From positions 1 through 14,355 of the forward strand of contig JAJQCU010000387.1 of assembly GCA_021202575.1 (NCBI GenBank): DNA of 14,355 bases. Direction: 5' to 3'. Under the pieces are notes generated by a model. It saw only the letters and a program-made list of their open reading frames with translations, did no database searches and was not told the DNA's origin. The first letter of the stretch is position 1; every line of letters begins with the position of its first letter. A program made the translations under genes and the position numbers. Below, one piece after another: positions 1 through 7,608 of this stretch. This stretch comes from Lachnospiraceae bacterium (GTDB taxonomy: Bacteria; Bacillota; Clostridia; Lachnospirales; Lachnospiraceae).

Positions 1-171
1 CTTGGAAGCGCCGCCGGATATGGCTCTCTCCTCCTGGCCGTCCAGCTCCTCCGCCTGGCCGCATTCGATGCAGCAGCAGATAACCTCATAGTCAAAATTC
101 TCCTTCAGCCAGGGAATGATCGCGGTGGTGTCCAGGCCGCCGGAGTAAGCAAGAATCACTTTTTCCTTCAT
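1..171 (-). CDS. argG: Argininosuccinate synthase, N-terminal part (runs off left edge)
   Basis: ArgG joins citrulline and aspartate using ATP to form argininosuccinate, the next-to-last step of arginine synthesis in the cytoplasm. Only the first 57 codons are present. The translation opens [20 protein letters not shown], which contains the SGGLDT pyrophosphatase P-loop of this family at about residues 10-15. A CxECGQxEELDGxEERA segment follows, and the visible part ends with SGGASK, as expected near residue 55 of ArgG. The ATG at 169-171 is chosen because AAAAGGAGA lies about 10 bases upstream (near 181-190). The gene is divergent from argC and shares a regulatory region with it. The C-terminal seven-eighths cannot be assessed. 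Confidence 0.95.
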   Translation of the reverse strand, partial: MKEKVILAYSGGLDTTAIIPWLKENFDYEVICCCIECGQAEELDGQEERAISGGASK

Positions 172-218
172 AAATAATATATCTCCTTTTTCTTCAGAAC
201 TTTTTTCAGGCTTCAACC

Positions 219-247
219 ACTATATACCATTCTCTTCATAAAATCAA
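219..247 (-). promoter_or_regulatory. Sigma-A-type promoter for argG
   Basis: Read on the minus strand, a TTGATT -35 element (242-247) and a TATAGT -10 element (219-224) are separated by exactly 17 bases. This predicts a start near 212 and a roughly 40-base leader before the argG ATG at 171. Spacing and both hexamers fit the housekeeping consensus well. The start site itself is inferred. Confidence 0.7.
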
Positions 248-265
248 GCCCAAAAACAAAGAAAA

Positions 266-363
266 TGCAAAAAGTTTATATAAAAACTGCATAAACCGAA
301 AAATGAATTGCATAAACCAAAAAGGTGTTGCATAAAAACAAAAATGGGTGTATAAATGAAAAA
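266..363. repeat. A-rich array of about 20-bp direct repeats between the argG and argC promoters
   Basis: The octamer TGCATAAA occurs at 288-295, 309-316 and 329-336. A variant TGTATAAA is at 349-356, and a weaker TGCAAAAA is at 266-273. Start-to-start distances are 22, 21, 20 and 20 bases, close to two helical turns, so all copies face the same side of the DNA. Each unit also has a downstream run of A (for example 299-303, 319-323, 340-344 and 359-363), which should bend the DNA. The array ends 18 bases from the argG -35 and 25 bases from the argC -35. It is probably the operator for both transcription units. The arginine repressor is the natural candidate binder, but the units are direct repeats rather than the usual 18-bp palindromic ARG box, so the regulator is not identified. 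Confidence 0.7.
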
Positions 364-388
364 CGGGAATGACTCTGTCACAAACCTC

Positions 389-417
389 TTGTAATTTTAT
401 CTCAATTCAAGTATGAT
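389..417 (+). promoter_or_regulatory. Sigma-A-type promoter for the argC operon
   Basis: TTGTAA (389-394) and TATGAT (412-417) are separated by 17 bases, a near-consensus arrangement. The predicted start is around 424, leaving a leader of about 135 bases before argC at 559. This is the only convincing promoter seen for the rightward operon. It may serve everything through argD and, given the argD overlap, at least the solute-binding protein gene. Confidence 0.75.
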
Positions 418-423
418 GATAAG

Positions 424-558
424 GATTTCGGGGGTGGCGCCAGAGGTCCAGGGGACATCTGTTCAGCGCGGATCGCAGCGAAGCGAAGACCAAAGTGCGA
501 AGCAATCCGGGGTGTCATCAGGGTCAGGAGTCCCATTGCCCCGGAGAAAGGATAAATC
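424..558 (+). promoter_or_regulatory. Structured GC-rich 5' leader of the argC operon
   Basis: This untranslated stretch between the predicted start and argC is much more GC-rich than the A-rich operator just upstream. It contains a strong hairpin, CAGAGGTCC (441-449) with GGACATCTG (453-461), which gives eight pairs with one internal mismatch around a 3-base loop. A second, looser pairing joins CGGATCGC (469-476) to GCAATCCG (502-509) around a stretch rich in GCGAAG words. A further GGGG/CCCC pair is possible at about 509-543. The ribosome binding site AAAGGA is at 547-552. No T-run follows the stems, so a classical terminator is not evident. No known riboswitch or T-box was recognised. Confidence 0.45.
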
Positions 559-1614
559 ATGGTTAAAGTCGGAATCATCGGCTCCACAGGCTACGCGGGC
601 AGCGAGCTTGTACGCATTTTATTGAATCACAGGGATGTGAAGATCGTCTGGTACGGAAGCCGCAGCTACATAGAGAAGCCCTACGCGGAGGTCTATCAGA
701 ATTTTTTCACTCTGGTGGATGAGAAATGCATGGACGACAATCTGTCCGCGCTGGCGGATCAGGTGGATGTGATTTTTACCGCCACGCCCCAGGGATATCT
801 GGCGGGGCTTCTGACGGAGGATATTTTAAATAAAGTAAGAATTGTGGACCTGTCCGCGGATTTCCGCATCAAGGATGTGGCTGTCTATGAGAAATGGTAC
901 GGCATTGAGCACAAATCCCCGCAGTTTATCGGGGAGGCGGTTTACGGACTCTGCGAGGTCAACCGGGAGGAGGTCAAAAAGGCCCGCCTGGTGGCCAACC
1001 CCGGCTGCTATACCACATGCAGTATCCTGACATGCTATCCGCTGGTGAAGGAGGGGCTGATTGATACGGACACCCTGATCGTGGACGCCAAGTCCGGCAC
1101 CTCCGGGGCGGGACGGGGGGCGAAGCTTCCTAATCTTTTCTGTGAGGTCAATGAGAATATGAAAGCTTACGGTGTGGCAACCCACAGGCACACGCCGGAG
1201 ATCGAGGAGCAACTGGGCTATGCAGCCGGACGGCCGGTGGTGATCAGCTTTACGCCTCACCTGGTACCCATGAATCGTGGAATTCTGGCCACCTGCTATG
1301 CGAAGCTTAAACCCCGGGAGGACGGCTCTCTTCCCGACGAGGCGCAGCTTCGCGCCGCCTATGAGAAATATTATGGAAAAGAATATTTCATCCGTGTCCT
1401 TCCAAAGGGCAGCCTTCCGGAGACCAAATGGGTGGAGGAGTCCAATTTCGTGGACATCAATTTCGTGACAGATGAAAGAACCGGCCGGGTGATCATGCTG
1501 GGGGCGCTGGACAATCTGGTCAAGGGTGCCGCCGGACAGGCCGTGCAGAATATGAACCTGATGTTCGGCTTCGCGGAGAATGAGGGACTGACCCTGGTTC
1601 CCATGTTCCCGTAG
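559..1614 (+). CDS. argC: N-acetyl-gamma-glutamyl-phosphate reductase
   Basis: ArgC reduces N-acetylglutamyl-5-phosphate with NADPH to the semialdehyde, the third step of ornithine synthesis in the cytoplasm. The 351-residue protein has the usual length of the type 1 family. The NADP-binding loop GSTGYAG is at residues 8-14. The catalytic cysteine is in ANPGCYTT (Cys150). SGTSGAGR is at 179-186, the HRHTPEIEE histidines are at 209-211, and the SFTPHLVPMNRGI segment follows. All expected active-site residues are present. AAAGGA six bases upstream fixes the start. argC is the first gene of the operon, and the next gene starts 17 bases after its stop. Confidence 0.97.
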   Translation: MVKVGIIGSTGYAGSELVRILLNHRDVKIVWYGSRSYIEKPYAEVYQNFFTLVDEKCMDDNLSALADQVDVIFTATPQGYLAGLLTEDILNKVRIVDLSADFRIKDVAVYEKWYGIEHKSPQFIGEAVYGLCEVNREEVKKARLVANPGCYTTCSILTCYPLVKEGLIDTDTLIVDAKSGTSGAGRGAKLPNLFCEVNENMKAYGVATHRHTPEIEEQLGYAAGRPVVISFTPHLVPMNRGILATCYAKLKPREDGSLPDEAQLRAAYEKYYGKEYFIRVLPKGSLPETKWVEESNFVDINFVTDERTGRVIMLGALDNLVKGAAGQAVQNMNLMFGFAENEGLTLVPMFP

Positions 1615-1631
1615 GCGGAGGGAGAATACAG

Positions 1632-2090
1632 ATGAAAAAGGATTACAGCATCCGTCCCATGACAGAGGCGGATTATGACGATGTATTTGCTCTCTGGGAG
1701 ACCATCACCGGCTTCGGAATCCGCTCCATCGACGATTCCAGGGAGGGAGTGGCCCGCTTCCTGAACAGAAATCCCGGCCTCTCCGTGGTGGCCGTATCAG
1801 ACGGACGGATCGTGGGAACCATCCTGTGCGGGCACGACGGCCGCCGGGGCTGCCTGTATCACGTCTGCGTGGAGGAAAGCTGCCGCCAGATGGGCATCGG
1901 CCAGAGCATGGTGGAGACCTGCGTCAAAGCCTTGGCCAAAGAGGGTATCAATAAGGTCAACCTGATCGCCTTCCGCCGCAACGCCGTGGGCAACATGTTC
2001 TGGGGCAAGCTGGAGTGGATTTACCGCGACGACCTGAACTACTACGATTTGGCATTAAATAAAGACAATTATACAGTGTTCATTAATTAG
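1632..2090 (+). CDS. GNAT-family N-acetyltransferase, YpeA-like, within the arginine operon
   Basis: This 152-residue protein is a single GNAT fold. The acetyl-CoA-binding motif A is visible as the strand LYHVCVEE (about 75-82) followed by CRQMGIGQS (84-92), with the R/Q-x-x-G-x-G signature. A typical late segment N-x-x-x-N-M-F-W-G-K-L lies at about 117-127. The GTILCGHDGRRG stretch resembles the E. coli YpeA group. A strong ribosome binding site, GGAGGGAG (1617-1624), precedes the ATG by 7 bases. The gene lies between argC and argJ with gaps of 17 and 15 bases, so it is co-transcribed with arginine genes. A role acetylating glutamate, or another amino group in the pathway, is inferred from position only. 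The substrate cannot be read from the sequence, and acetylation of a protein or small molecule is equally possible. Confidence 0.85.
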   Translation: MKKDYSIRPMTEADYDDVFALWETITGFGIRSIDDSREGVARFLNRNPGLSVVAVSDGRIVGTILCGHDGRRGCLYHVCVEESCRQMGIGQSMVETCVKALAKEGINKVNLIAFRRNAVGNMFWGKLEWIYRDDLNYYDLALNKDNYTVFIN

Positions 2091-2105
2091 AAAGAGAGAA
2101 CTACC

Positions 2106-3329
2106 ATGAAAATCATCCCCGGCGGCGTCACCGCCCCCAAAGGCTTCGAGGCCGCGGGCGTGGAAGCCGGCATCAAATATCAGAACCGAAAGGACATGGC
2201 TCTCATCTACAGCGCCGCCCCCTGCATCGCGGCGGGCACCTTCACCTCCAACGTGGTGAAAGCCGCCCCGGTCCTCTGGGACCGCAAAATTGTGGAAGAG
2301 AGCAATGAAATTCACGCGGTGGTGGTCAATTCCGGCATCGCCAACGCGGCCACCGGCAGGGAAGGCCTTGGCCGCTGCGAACAGACCGCCCGGGCCGCGG
2401 CAAAAGCCCTCCGCATTCCCGAAGACAGCGTGCTGCTAGGCTCCACCGGCGTCATCGGCATGCAGCTGAGAATGGACAGAGTAGAAGAGGGGATAAAGCT
2501 TCTCACAGAGGCAAAGACGACCTCCGCGTCCTCCGCCCACGACGCGGCCTGCGCCATCATGACCACGGACACCGTCTCCAAGGAGGCCGCTGTGGAATTT
2601 GAGATCGGCGGCGTGACGGTGACCATGGGTGGCATGTGCAAGGGAAGCGGCATGATTCACCCCAATATGTGCACCATGCTGGGCTTTGTGACCACTGACG
2701 CGGCGATCACGAAGGAGCTGCTGGCCGAGGCGCTGAGGAACGATGTGGCGGATACCTTCAACATGATTTCCGTGGACGGCGACACCTCCACCAACGACAC
2801 TCTGCTGGTGCTGGCGAACGGACAGGCGGGCAACCCGGTCATTGACCGGAAGGGCGAGGACTACGACAGATTCTGCGAGGCCCTCCATTATATCAACGAG
2901 ACCCAGGCCAAACGCATGGCGGGGGACGGCGAGGGTGCGACAGCGCTGTTTGAGTGTCAGGTGGTCAACGCCGACACCAAAGAACACGCCAGAACCCTGG
3001 CCAAAAGCGTGATCTGCTCCTCCTTAAGCAAGGCGGCCATCTATGGCCATGACGCCAACTGGGGCCGGTTTGTCTGTGCCTTGGGCTACAGCGGCGTCCT
3101 CTTTGATCCGGAGAGGATCGAGCTCTCCTGCCGCTCCAAAGCCGGAGATATCCTGATTTATAAGGACGGCGCCGGCACCGACTACAGCGAGGAGGAGGCC
3201 ACCAGAATCCTCTCCGAGCCCGAAGTCACCGTATACGTGGACATGAAGATGGGTACTGAACGCGCCACCGCCTGGGGGTGCGATCTGACCTACGATTACG
3301 TCAAAATCAACGCCGACTACCGCTCCTGA
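2106..3329 (+). CDS. argJ: Glutamate/ornithine N-acetyltransferase
   Basis: ArgJ moves the acetyl group from N-acetylornithine to glutamate, releasing ornithine and regenerating N-acetylglutamate. Many members also use acetyl-CoA. The 407-residue length is normal. The precursor is self-cleaved in front of a threonine that becomes the nucleophile. Here the motif is [14 protein letters not shown] at residues 179-192, which puts the catalytic Thr at 190. The residue before it is Cys189, where many family members have Ala. Other family marks are [16 protein letters not shown] (41-56), LLGSTGVIG (110-118) and the C-terminal GHDANWGR and [15 protein letters not shown] segments. The ribosome binding site is weak (a GAGAG-type purine run). 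Having argJ implies the energy-saving cyclic route. argE is not seen in the window. Confidence 0.97.
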   Translation: MKIIPGGVTAPKGFEAAGVEAGIKYQNRKDMALIYSAAPCIAAGTFTSNVVKAAPVLWDRKIVEESNEIHAVVVNSGIANAATGREGLGRCEQTARAAAKALRIPEDSVLLGSTGVIGMQLRMDRVEEGIKLLTEAKTTSASSAHDAACAIMTTDTVSKEAAVEFEIGGVTVTMGGMCKGSGMIHPNMCTMLGFVTTDAAITKELLAEALRNDVADTFNMISVDGDTSTNDTLLVLANGQAGNPVIDRKGEDYDRFCEALHYINETQAKRMAGDGEGATALFECQVVNADTKEHARTLAKSVICSSLSKAAIYGHDANWGRFVCALGYSGVLFDPERIELSCRSKAGDILIYKDGAGTDYSEEEATRILSEPEVTVYVDMKMGTERATAWGCDLTYDYVKINADYRS

Positions 3330-3358
3330 AACTACAAAACGAAAAGGAAAAACTCCAA

Positions 3359-4249
3359 ATGGACTATATGGAAGACGCCATGAAAAAAGCGGAGGTCCTC
3401 ATCGAGGCCCTCCCCTATATACAACAGTTTAACCGCCGCATCGTGGTCATCAAATACGGCGGCTCCGCCATGAGCGACGAAACCCTCCAGCGCAACGTCA
3501 TCAAGGATGTGACCCTCTTAAAGCTGGTGGGCTTCAAGCCCATCATCGTCCACGGCGGCGGAAAGGAAATCAGCCGCTGGATGAAAAAGGTGGGAAAGGA
3601 AAGCACCTTTGTGAACGGCCTGCGCGTCACCGACGCCGAGACCATGGAAGTTGCCGAGATGGTTTTAAACCGGGTCAATAAACGCCTGGTCACCATGGTA
3701 CAGGAGCTGGGCGTCAAGGCCGTGGGCGTCACCGGCAAGGACGGCGGCATGATTCAGGTGGAAAAGAAATACTCTGACGGCCGGGATATCGGCTTTGTGG
3801 GCAATATCACCAAAGTCTCGCCAAAGCTTCTGTTTGATCTGCTGGACAAGGACTTTCTGCCTATTGTGGCTCCCGTGGGCCTGGACGACGAGTATCAGAC
3901 CTACAATATCAACGCGGACGATGCGGCCTGCGCCATCGCCAGGGCTGTGGGGGCGGACAAGCTGGTATTCCTGACAGATATCGAGGGACTTTACCGGGAT
4001 ATCAATGATAAAACCACCTTCATTTCCAGACTGTCCGCGACAGAGGCCAGAGGGCTGATTGAGAGCGGCATCATCGGCGGAGGCATGCTCCCCAAGCTGG
4101 GCAACTGTATCTCCGCTATTGAGGACGGCGTCAACCGGGTGCATATTCTGGACGGGCGCATTCCCCACAGCTTATTGCTGGAAATCTTCACCAACAAGGG
4201 CATCGGCACGGCCATCGTGGCGGACGCGGAAAAGGAGCGCATGTTATGA
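3359..4249 (+). CDS. argB: Acetylglutamate kinase, probably arginine-inhibited
   Basis: ArgB phosphorylates N-acetylglutamate with ATP, the second step of the pathway. The open frame extends back to 3278 inside argJ, but the ATG at 3359 is chosen because AAGGAAA (3344-3350) lies 8 bases upstream. This gives 296 residues, typical for the family. Visible motifs are IKYGGSAM (31-38), [10 protein letters not shown] (62-71), VNGLRVTD (85-92), [12 protein letters not shown] (183-194), FLTDIEGL (204-211) and GGGMLPKL with Lys246 (240-247). About 25 residues precede the first beta strand. In arginine-sensitive kinases this extra helix builds the hexamer, and the C-terminal [15 protein letters not shown] segment (270-284) fits the arginine-site signature. 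Feedback inhibition is therefore likely, as expected when ArgJ recycles the acetyl group. Confidence 0.96.
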   Translation: MDYMEDAMKKAEVLIEALPYIQQFNRRIVVIKYGGSAMSDETLQRNVIKDVTLLKLVGFKPIIVHGGGKEISRWMKKVGKESTFVNGLRVTDAETMEVAEMVLNRVNKRLVTMVQELGVKAVGVTGKDGGMIQVEKKYSDGRDIGFVGNITKVSPKLLFDLLDKDFLPIVAPVGLDDEYQTYNINADDAACAIARAVGADKLVFLTDIEGLYRDINDKTTFISRLSATEARGLIESGIIGGGMLPKLGNCISAIEDGVNRVHILDGRIPHSLLLEIFTNKGIGTAIVADAEKERML

Positions 4250-5451
4250 TGTATCAGGAAATTGAGCAGGCGGAGAGGGATCTGCTGCACACCTACAACC
4301 GCTTTCCGGTGGTGTTTGACCACGGTGAGGGCGTACATTTATATGACACGGAGGGAAAGGAATACCTGGACTTCTGCGCCGGCATCGCTGTTTTTGCGCT
4401 GGGCTACGGGGTGAAGGAATACAATGACGCCCTGAAGGACCAGGTGGACAAGCTGATTCACACCTCCAATTATTTTTATAACGAACCCGCCATCCGGGCG
4501 GCGGCGCTGGTGAAGAAATATACCGGCCTGGACCGGGTGTTTTTCACCAATTCCGGCGGGGAGAGCGTGGAGGGCGCTATCAAGGCGGCCCGCAAGTACG
4601 CCTACACCAGGGACGGACACACGGATCACGAGATTATCGCCATGGAGCACTCCTTTCATGGGCGCACCATGGGCGCGCTCTCCGTGACGGGCAACGCTCA
4701 CTACAGGGAGCCCTTTGAGCCGCTGATCGGCAATATTAAATTTGCGGAGTATAATAATCTGGACAGCGTAAAGGCCCGAGTGACGGATAAGACCTGCGCC
4801 ATTATTCTGGAGACCGTGCAGGGCGAGGGAGGCATTTTCCCGGCTGCGCCGGAATTTATTCAGGGCATAAGGAAGCTTTGTGATGAGAAGGACATTCTGC
4901 TGATCCTGGATGAAATCCAGTGCGGCATGGGCCGGACCGGTACCATGTACGCCTACGAGCGGTATGGAATCAAGCCGGATATTCTTGCTATGGCAAAGGC
5001 TCTGGGCTGCGGCGTGCCGGTGGGCGCCTTTGCCATGACGGAGCGGGTGGCGGAGAAATCGCTGACGGCGGGAGACCATGGCTCTACCTACGGCGGCAAT
5101 CCGCTGGCCTGCCGGGCGGTCTGCTCTGTCTTTGAGCTGATGGAGCAGAAGCGGGTTCTGGACAATGTCAACCGGGTCGGCGTCTATCTGGAACAGAGAC
5201 TTTCAGAGCTGGTCGGGGAATATGATTTTATTTCCGGACAGAGAGGACTGGGCCTGATGCGGGGGCTGGTCTTTGACTGCCCGGTGAGCGGTATTCTGCG
5301 CAAAACCCTGCAAAAGGGGCTGGTGCTGATCAACGCGGGCGCCAATGTGCTTCGCTTCGTGCCGCCTCTTGTGATCAGCGAAAAGGATGTGGACGACATG
5401 ATGGTGATTCTTAAGTCCGCGCTGGATGAATGGAGCAGGGAACAGGTATGA
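4246..5451 (+). CDS. argD: Acetylornithine aminotransferase
   Basis: ArgD is a PLP enzyme that converts N-acetylglutamate semialdehyde to N-acetylornithine using glutamate. The 401-residue protein is full length for this class III aminotransferase. It shows the phosphate-binding [17 protein letters not shown] region (102-118), [14 protein letters not shown] (136-149), [12 protein letters not shown] with Asp222, and the Schiff-base lysine Lys251 in [13 protein letters not shown]. The start at 4246 overlaps the argB stop by four bases (ATGA), with AAAGGAG at 4231-4237, so the two are translationally coupled. An ATG at 4249 is possible but less well spaced. Its stop overlaps the next gene in the same way. 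Succinyl-diaminopimelate aminotransferase activity is a known side activity of this family. Confidence 0.95.
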   Translation: MMYQEIEQAERDLLHTYNRFPVVFDHGEGVHLYDTEGKEYLDFCAGIAVFALGYGVKEYNDALKDQVDKLIHTSNYFYNEPAIRAAALVKKYTGLDRVFFTNSGGESVEGAIKAARKYAYTRDGHTDHEIIAMEHSFHGRTMGALSVTGNAHYREPFEPLIGNIKFAEYNNLDSVKARVTDKTCAIILETVQGEGGIFPAAPEFIQGIRKLCDEKDILLILDEIQCGMGRTGTMYAYERYGIKPDILAMAKALGCGVPVGAFAMTERVAEKSLTAGDHGSTYGGNPLACRAVCSVFELMEQKRVLDNVNRVGVYLEQRLSELVGEYDFISGQRGLGLMRGLVFDCPVSGILRKTLQKGLVLINAGANVLRFVPPLVISEKDVDDMMVILKSALDEWSREQV

Positions 5452-6815
5452 GCAAAGGAATACACAGAGTATTTGCCATTCTTCTGGCGCTGCTTGTCAT
5501 CGGCTGCGGCGCGTTCACATATCTGGACATGTATGTGGAGAAGGAAGAGGAGGAGGTGGGCTCGGCCACACTGCGGTTCTGGTATACGGACAGCTCCATG
5601 ACGAGTTATTATAATAACGCCGCCAGCTATTTTAATAAGCGGCATGAGGGCGTCACTGTCGTGCCGGTGCTGGTGGACAGCGCGGAATATCTGGACGACA
5701 TCTACAATGCTTCCGTGGCCGGTTCGGGCTATCCGGATATTTATGTGATCAGCGATTCCTCTCTGGGGAAGGCCTATCTGGCGGGGCTGACTGTGCCGGT
5801 GACGGATGACGGCATGGAGGAGCAGTTTTCCCAGGTGGCGCTGACGGCAGTGACATACGAGGAAAAAATCATCGGCTACCCTTTCTATTTTGATACCAGC
5901 ACCCTGGTTTATAATGAGACCTACCTGCAGCAGATTGCCAACGGGGAGACCGCGGCTACAGGAGATGAGGACGGGGATACGGAGGAGTATGCCGAGGCGG
6001 AAGCGGAGCAGGAGACGTCTGAGAACGGGGGAACAGAGGAAGAGTCGGCGCTTACCGTGGAGGATTTGATTCCGGAGACGGTGGACGATTTGCTGGCTCT
6101 GGCCAATAATTATAACGCGCCGGAGACGGTGGAATCTCTGTTTAAATGGGATGTGAACGACGTATTTTACAATTATTATTTTGTGGGCGCGCAGATGATC
6201 GTCGACGGCTCGGTCAGCTCTGATGTGGATATCAACACGGAGGGGGCGATCAGCTGTCTGGAGATTTTTCAGGAGCTGACGGAATTCTTTTATATTGACC
6301 CGGATGAGGTGGACGCGGACAGCATCCTTGAGGAATTCGTTGAGGGGAAAATTCTCTTTACCATTATGGATACGGACCATGCCCTGCAGCTGGAGGAAGC
6401 GGCTTTGGAAGGCGCTATGGAGTATGACTATGGCTACAGCGTCATTCCGGATCCCAGCGGGAGTCTGGCCGGCGCGGCTTTGGCGGTGACGCAGACCGTG
6501 GTGGTCAACGGCTATACGGAATACGCGGAGGCGGCCAGCGCTTTCGCGAAGTTTCTGACCTGTGAGTACGCGGCGGATCTGTATGCCAACACCGGCCATG
6601 TGTCCGCCAACAGCCAGGTGGAAAAGACCACGGAGCTGGAGCAGGTGTTCAGCCGGGAGTATGAGCGCAGCACCTGCCTGCCCAAGAATCCGGCGGCCGG
6701 GAACTTCTGGATGCTTCTGGAGAATACCTTCAGCAACGTCTGGGACGGAGAGAATATCGAGGCGGAGCTTCTGACACTGGAGGATGCGGTGAAGGCGCAG
6801 TACGCGGTGGAGTAG
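5448..6815 (+). CDS. Extracellular solute-binding protein (family 1-like), orphan
   Basis: The 455-residue product starts with a basic tip and a hydrophobic segment (about residues 8-25) containing VIGC, which fits a lipobox with Cys20. It is therefore a lipoprotein or a membrane-anchored exported protein. The mature part resembles bacterial solute-binding proteins: LRFWYTDSSMTSYYNNAASYFNKRHEGVTV, a YPDIYVISDSSLGKAYLAG hinge-type segment, IIGYPFYFDTSTLVYNETYL, and a late AASAFAKFLTCEYAADLYANTGHVSAN segment. A strongly acidic low-complexity insert occupies about residues 165-205. The ATG at 5448 overlaps the argD stop (ATGA). An ATG at 5430 is in frame but lies deeper inside argD with a poorer upstream site. 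No permease or ATPase gene is nearby, so the ligand and partner are unknown. It might feed a distant transporter or serve as a sensor subunit. Confidence 0.82.
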   Translation: MSKGIHRVFAILLALLVIGCGAFTYLDMYVEKEEEEVGSATLRFWYTDSSMTSYYNNAASYFNKRHEGVTVVPVLVDSAEYLDDIYNASVAGSGYPDIYVISDSSLGKAYLAGLTVPVTDDGMEEQFSQVALTAVTYEEKIIGYPFYFDTSTLVYNETYLQQIANGETAATGDEDGDTEEYAEAEAEQETSENGGTEEESALTVEDLIPETVDDLLALANNYNAPETVESLFKWDVNDVFYNYYFVGAQMIVDGSVSSDVDINTEGAISCLEIFQELTEFFYIDPDEVDADSILEEFVEGKILFTIMDTDHALQLEEAALEGAMEYDYGYSVIPDPSGSLAGAALAVTQTVVVNGYTEYAEAASAFAKFLTCEYAADLYANTGHVSANSQVEKTTELEQVFSREYERSTCLPKNPAAGNFWMLLENTFSNVWDGENIEAELLTLEDAVKAQYAVE

Positions 6816-6849
6816 AGAATATTAGTCAGGCCATCCCGGAAGGGATTTT

Positions 6850-7599
6850 ATGCATACATGGAAAAAATGGATACAGATACTGCTGATGATAACGGCTGTC
6901 CTGTTCTTGCCGGGCTGCGGCAGCAAAAATACGCCGGAGCTGCAGGACATCCTGCAGAATACCGGGCAGGAGGAGGCCTCCGGGGAAGGGACTGCGAAGG
7001 GCAGTGACGACGGTTCCTCGCAGAACACCGCCGGAAACAGCACAGCTCAGGGTACAGAAACGGCTCAGGGTTCGGAACCGGGGCAGGATACAGGAGAAGA
7101 GAAAGGCGGAAATTCGGGCGCAGGCTCAGACTCTGTGACAGGGACAAAAGAGGAAAGCACGGAAAACAAAATCTGCGTGTTTGTCTGCGGCGAGGTGGTA
7201 TCTCCGGGGGTATATTATTTTCCCGAGGGAGCCAGAAAGGTGGACGCCGTGGAGGCGGCGGGCGGATTTACGGAGGAGGCCAACAAAAGCTATGTGAACC
7301 TGGCGGAGCTCCTGACAGATGAGATGCAGCTTTATATCCCGGCGCAGGGAGAGGAGACCGGCAGCGGGGAAGCGGCGGCAACGGAGACGCAGGCCGCCCA
7401 TGCGGGCCAGATCAACCTGAACACCGCCACGCTGGAGGAGTTGTGTACGCTGAGCGGCATCGGCGAGAGCAAGGCGCAGGCTATTTTATCCTACCGGGAG
7501 GAGCACGGCGGCTTCACGGACATCGAGGAGCTGAAGGAAGTGAGCGGCATCGGCGACAGTACGTTTGAGAAGATAAAGGAAAGTATCTATGTAGAATAG
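6850..7599 (+). CDS. comEA: ComEA-like DNA-binding lipoprotein (SLBB + helix-hairpin-helix)
   Basis: ComEA binds double-stranded DNA at the outer face of the membrane and passes it to ComEC during natural transformation. The 249-residue protein starts with a signal peptide ending in LPGC (Cys23), a clear lipobox. A long linker rich in Gly, Ser, Thr, Glu and Gln (about 25-106) follows. An SLBB domain lies at 107-164 (ICVFVCGEVVSPGVY to LYIP). A C-terminal helix-hairpin-helix pair lies at 187-249, with INLNTATLEELCTLSGIGESKAQAI and a second SGIG at 232-235. The domain order is that of Gram-positive ComEA. The lipid anchor in place of a plain N-terminal transmembrane helix is notable. GGAAGGGA (6838-6845) precedes the ATG. 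It lies 34 bases after the solute-binding protein gene and just before the two-component genes. Confidence 0.88.
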   Translation: MHTWKKWIQILLMITAVLFLPGCGSKNTPELQDILQNTGQEEASGEGTAKGSDDGSSQNTAGNSTAQGTETAQGSEPGQDTGEEKGGNSGAGSDSVTGTKEESTENKICVFVCGEVVSPGVYYFPEGARKVDAVEAAGGFTEEANKSYVNLAELLTDEMQLYIPAQGEETGSGEAAATETQAAHAGQINLNTATLEELCTLSGIGESKAQAILSYREEHGGFTDIEELKEVSGIGDSTFEKIKESIYVE

Positions 7600-7608
7600 G
7601 AGCGGATT

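Noticed and set aside
266..363. CRISPR array interpretation of the spaced repeats
   Set aside because: The repeats are 8 bases with 12-14-base A-rich gaps that are themselves similar, unlike 25-37-base repeats with unique spacers, and no cas genes are present.
413..625. Possible 70-codon leader peptide ahead of argC
   Set aside because: Its first ATG codons lie within the predicted -10 element, so they would not be in the transcript. It has no ribosome binding site and no run of arginine codons.
3278..3358. Upstream in-frame extension of argB
   Set aside because: It would begin inside argJ and add 27 residues unlike any ArgB N-terminus. The ATG at 3359 has a good ribosome binding site.
5184..6599. 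Long minus-strand open frame (471 codons) opposite argD and the solute-binding protein gene
   Set aside because: Its translation is rich in Arg, His, Gln and Ile without domain structure, and it covers two well-supported plus-strand genes. It is a codon-bias shadow.
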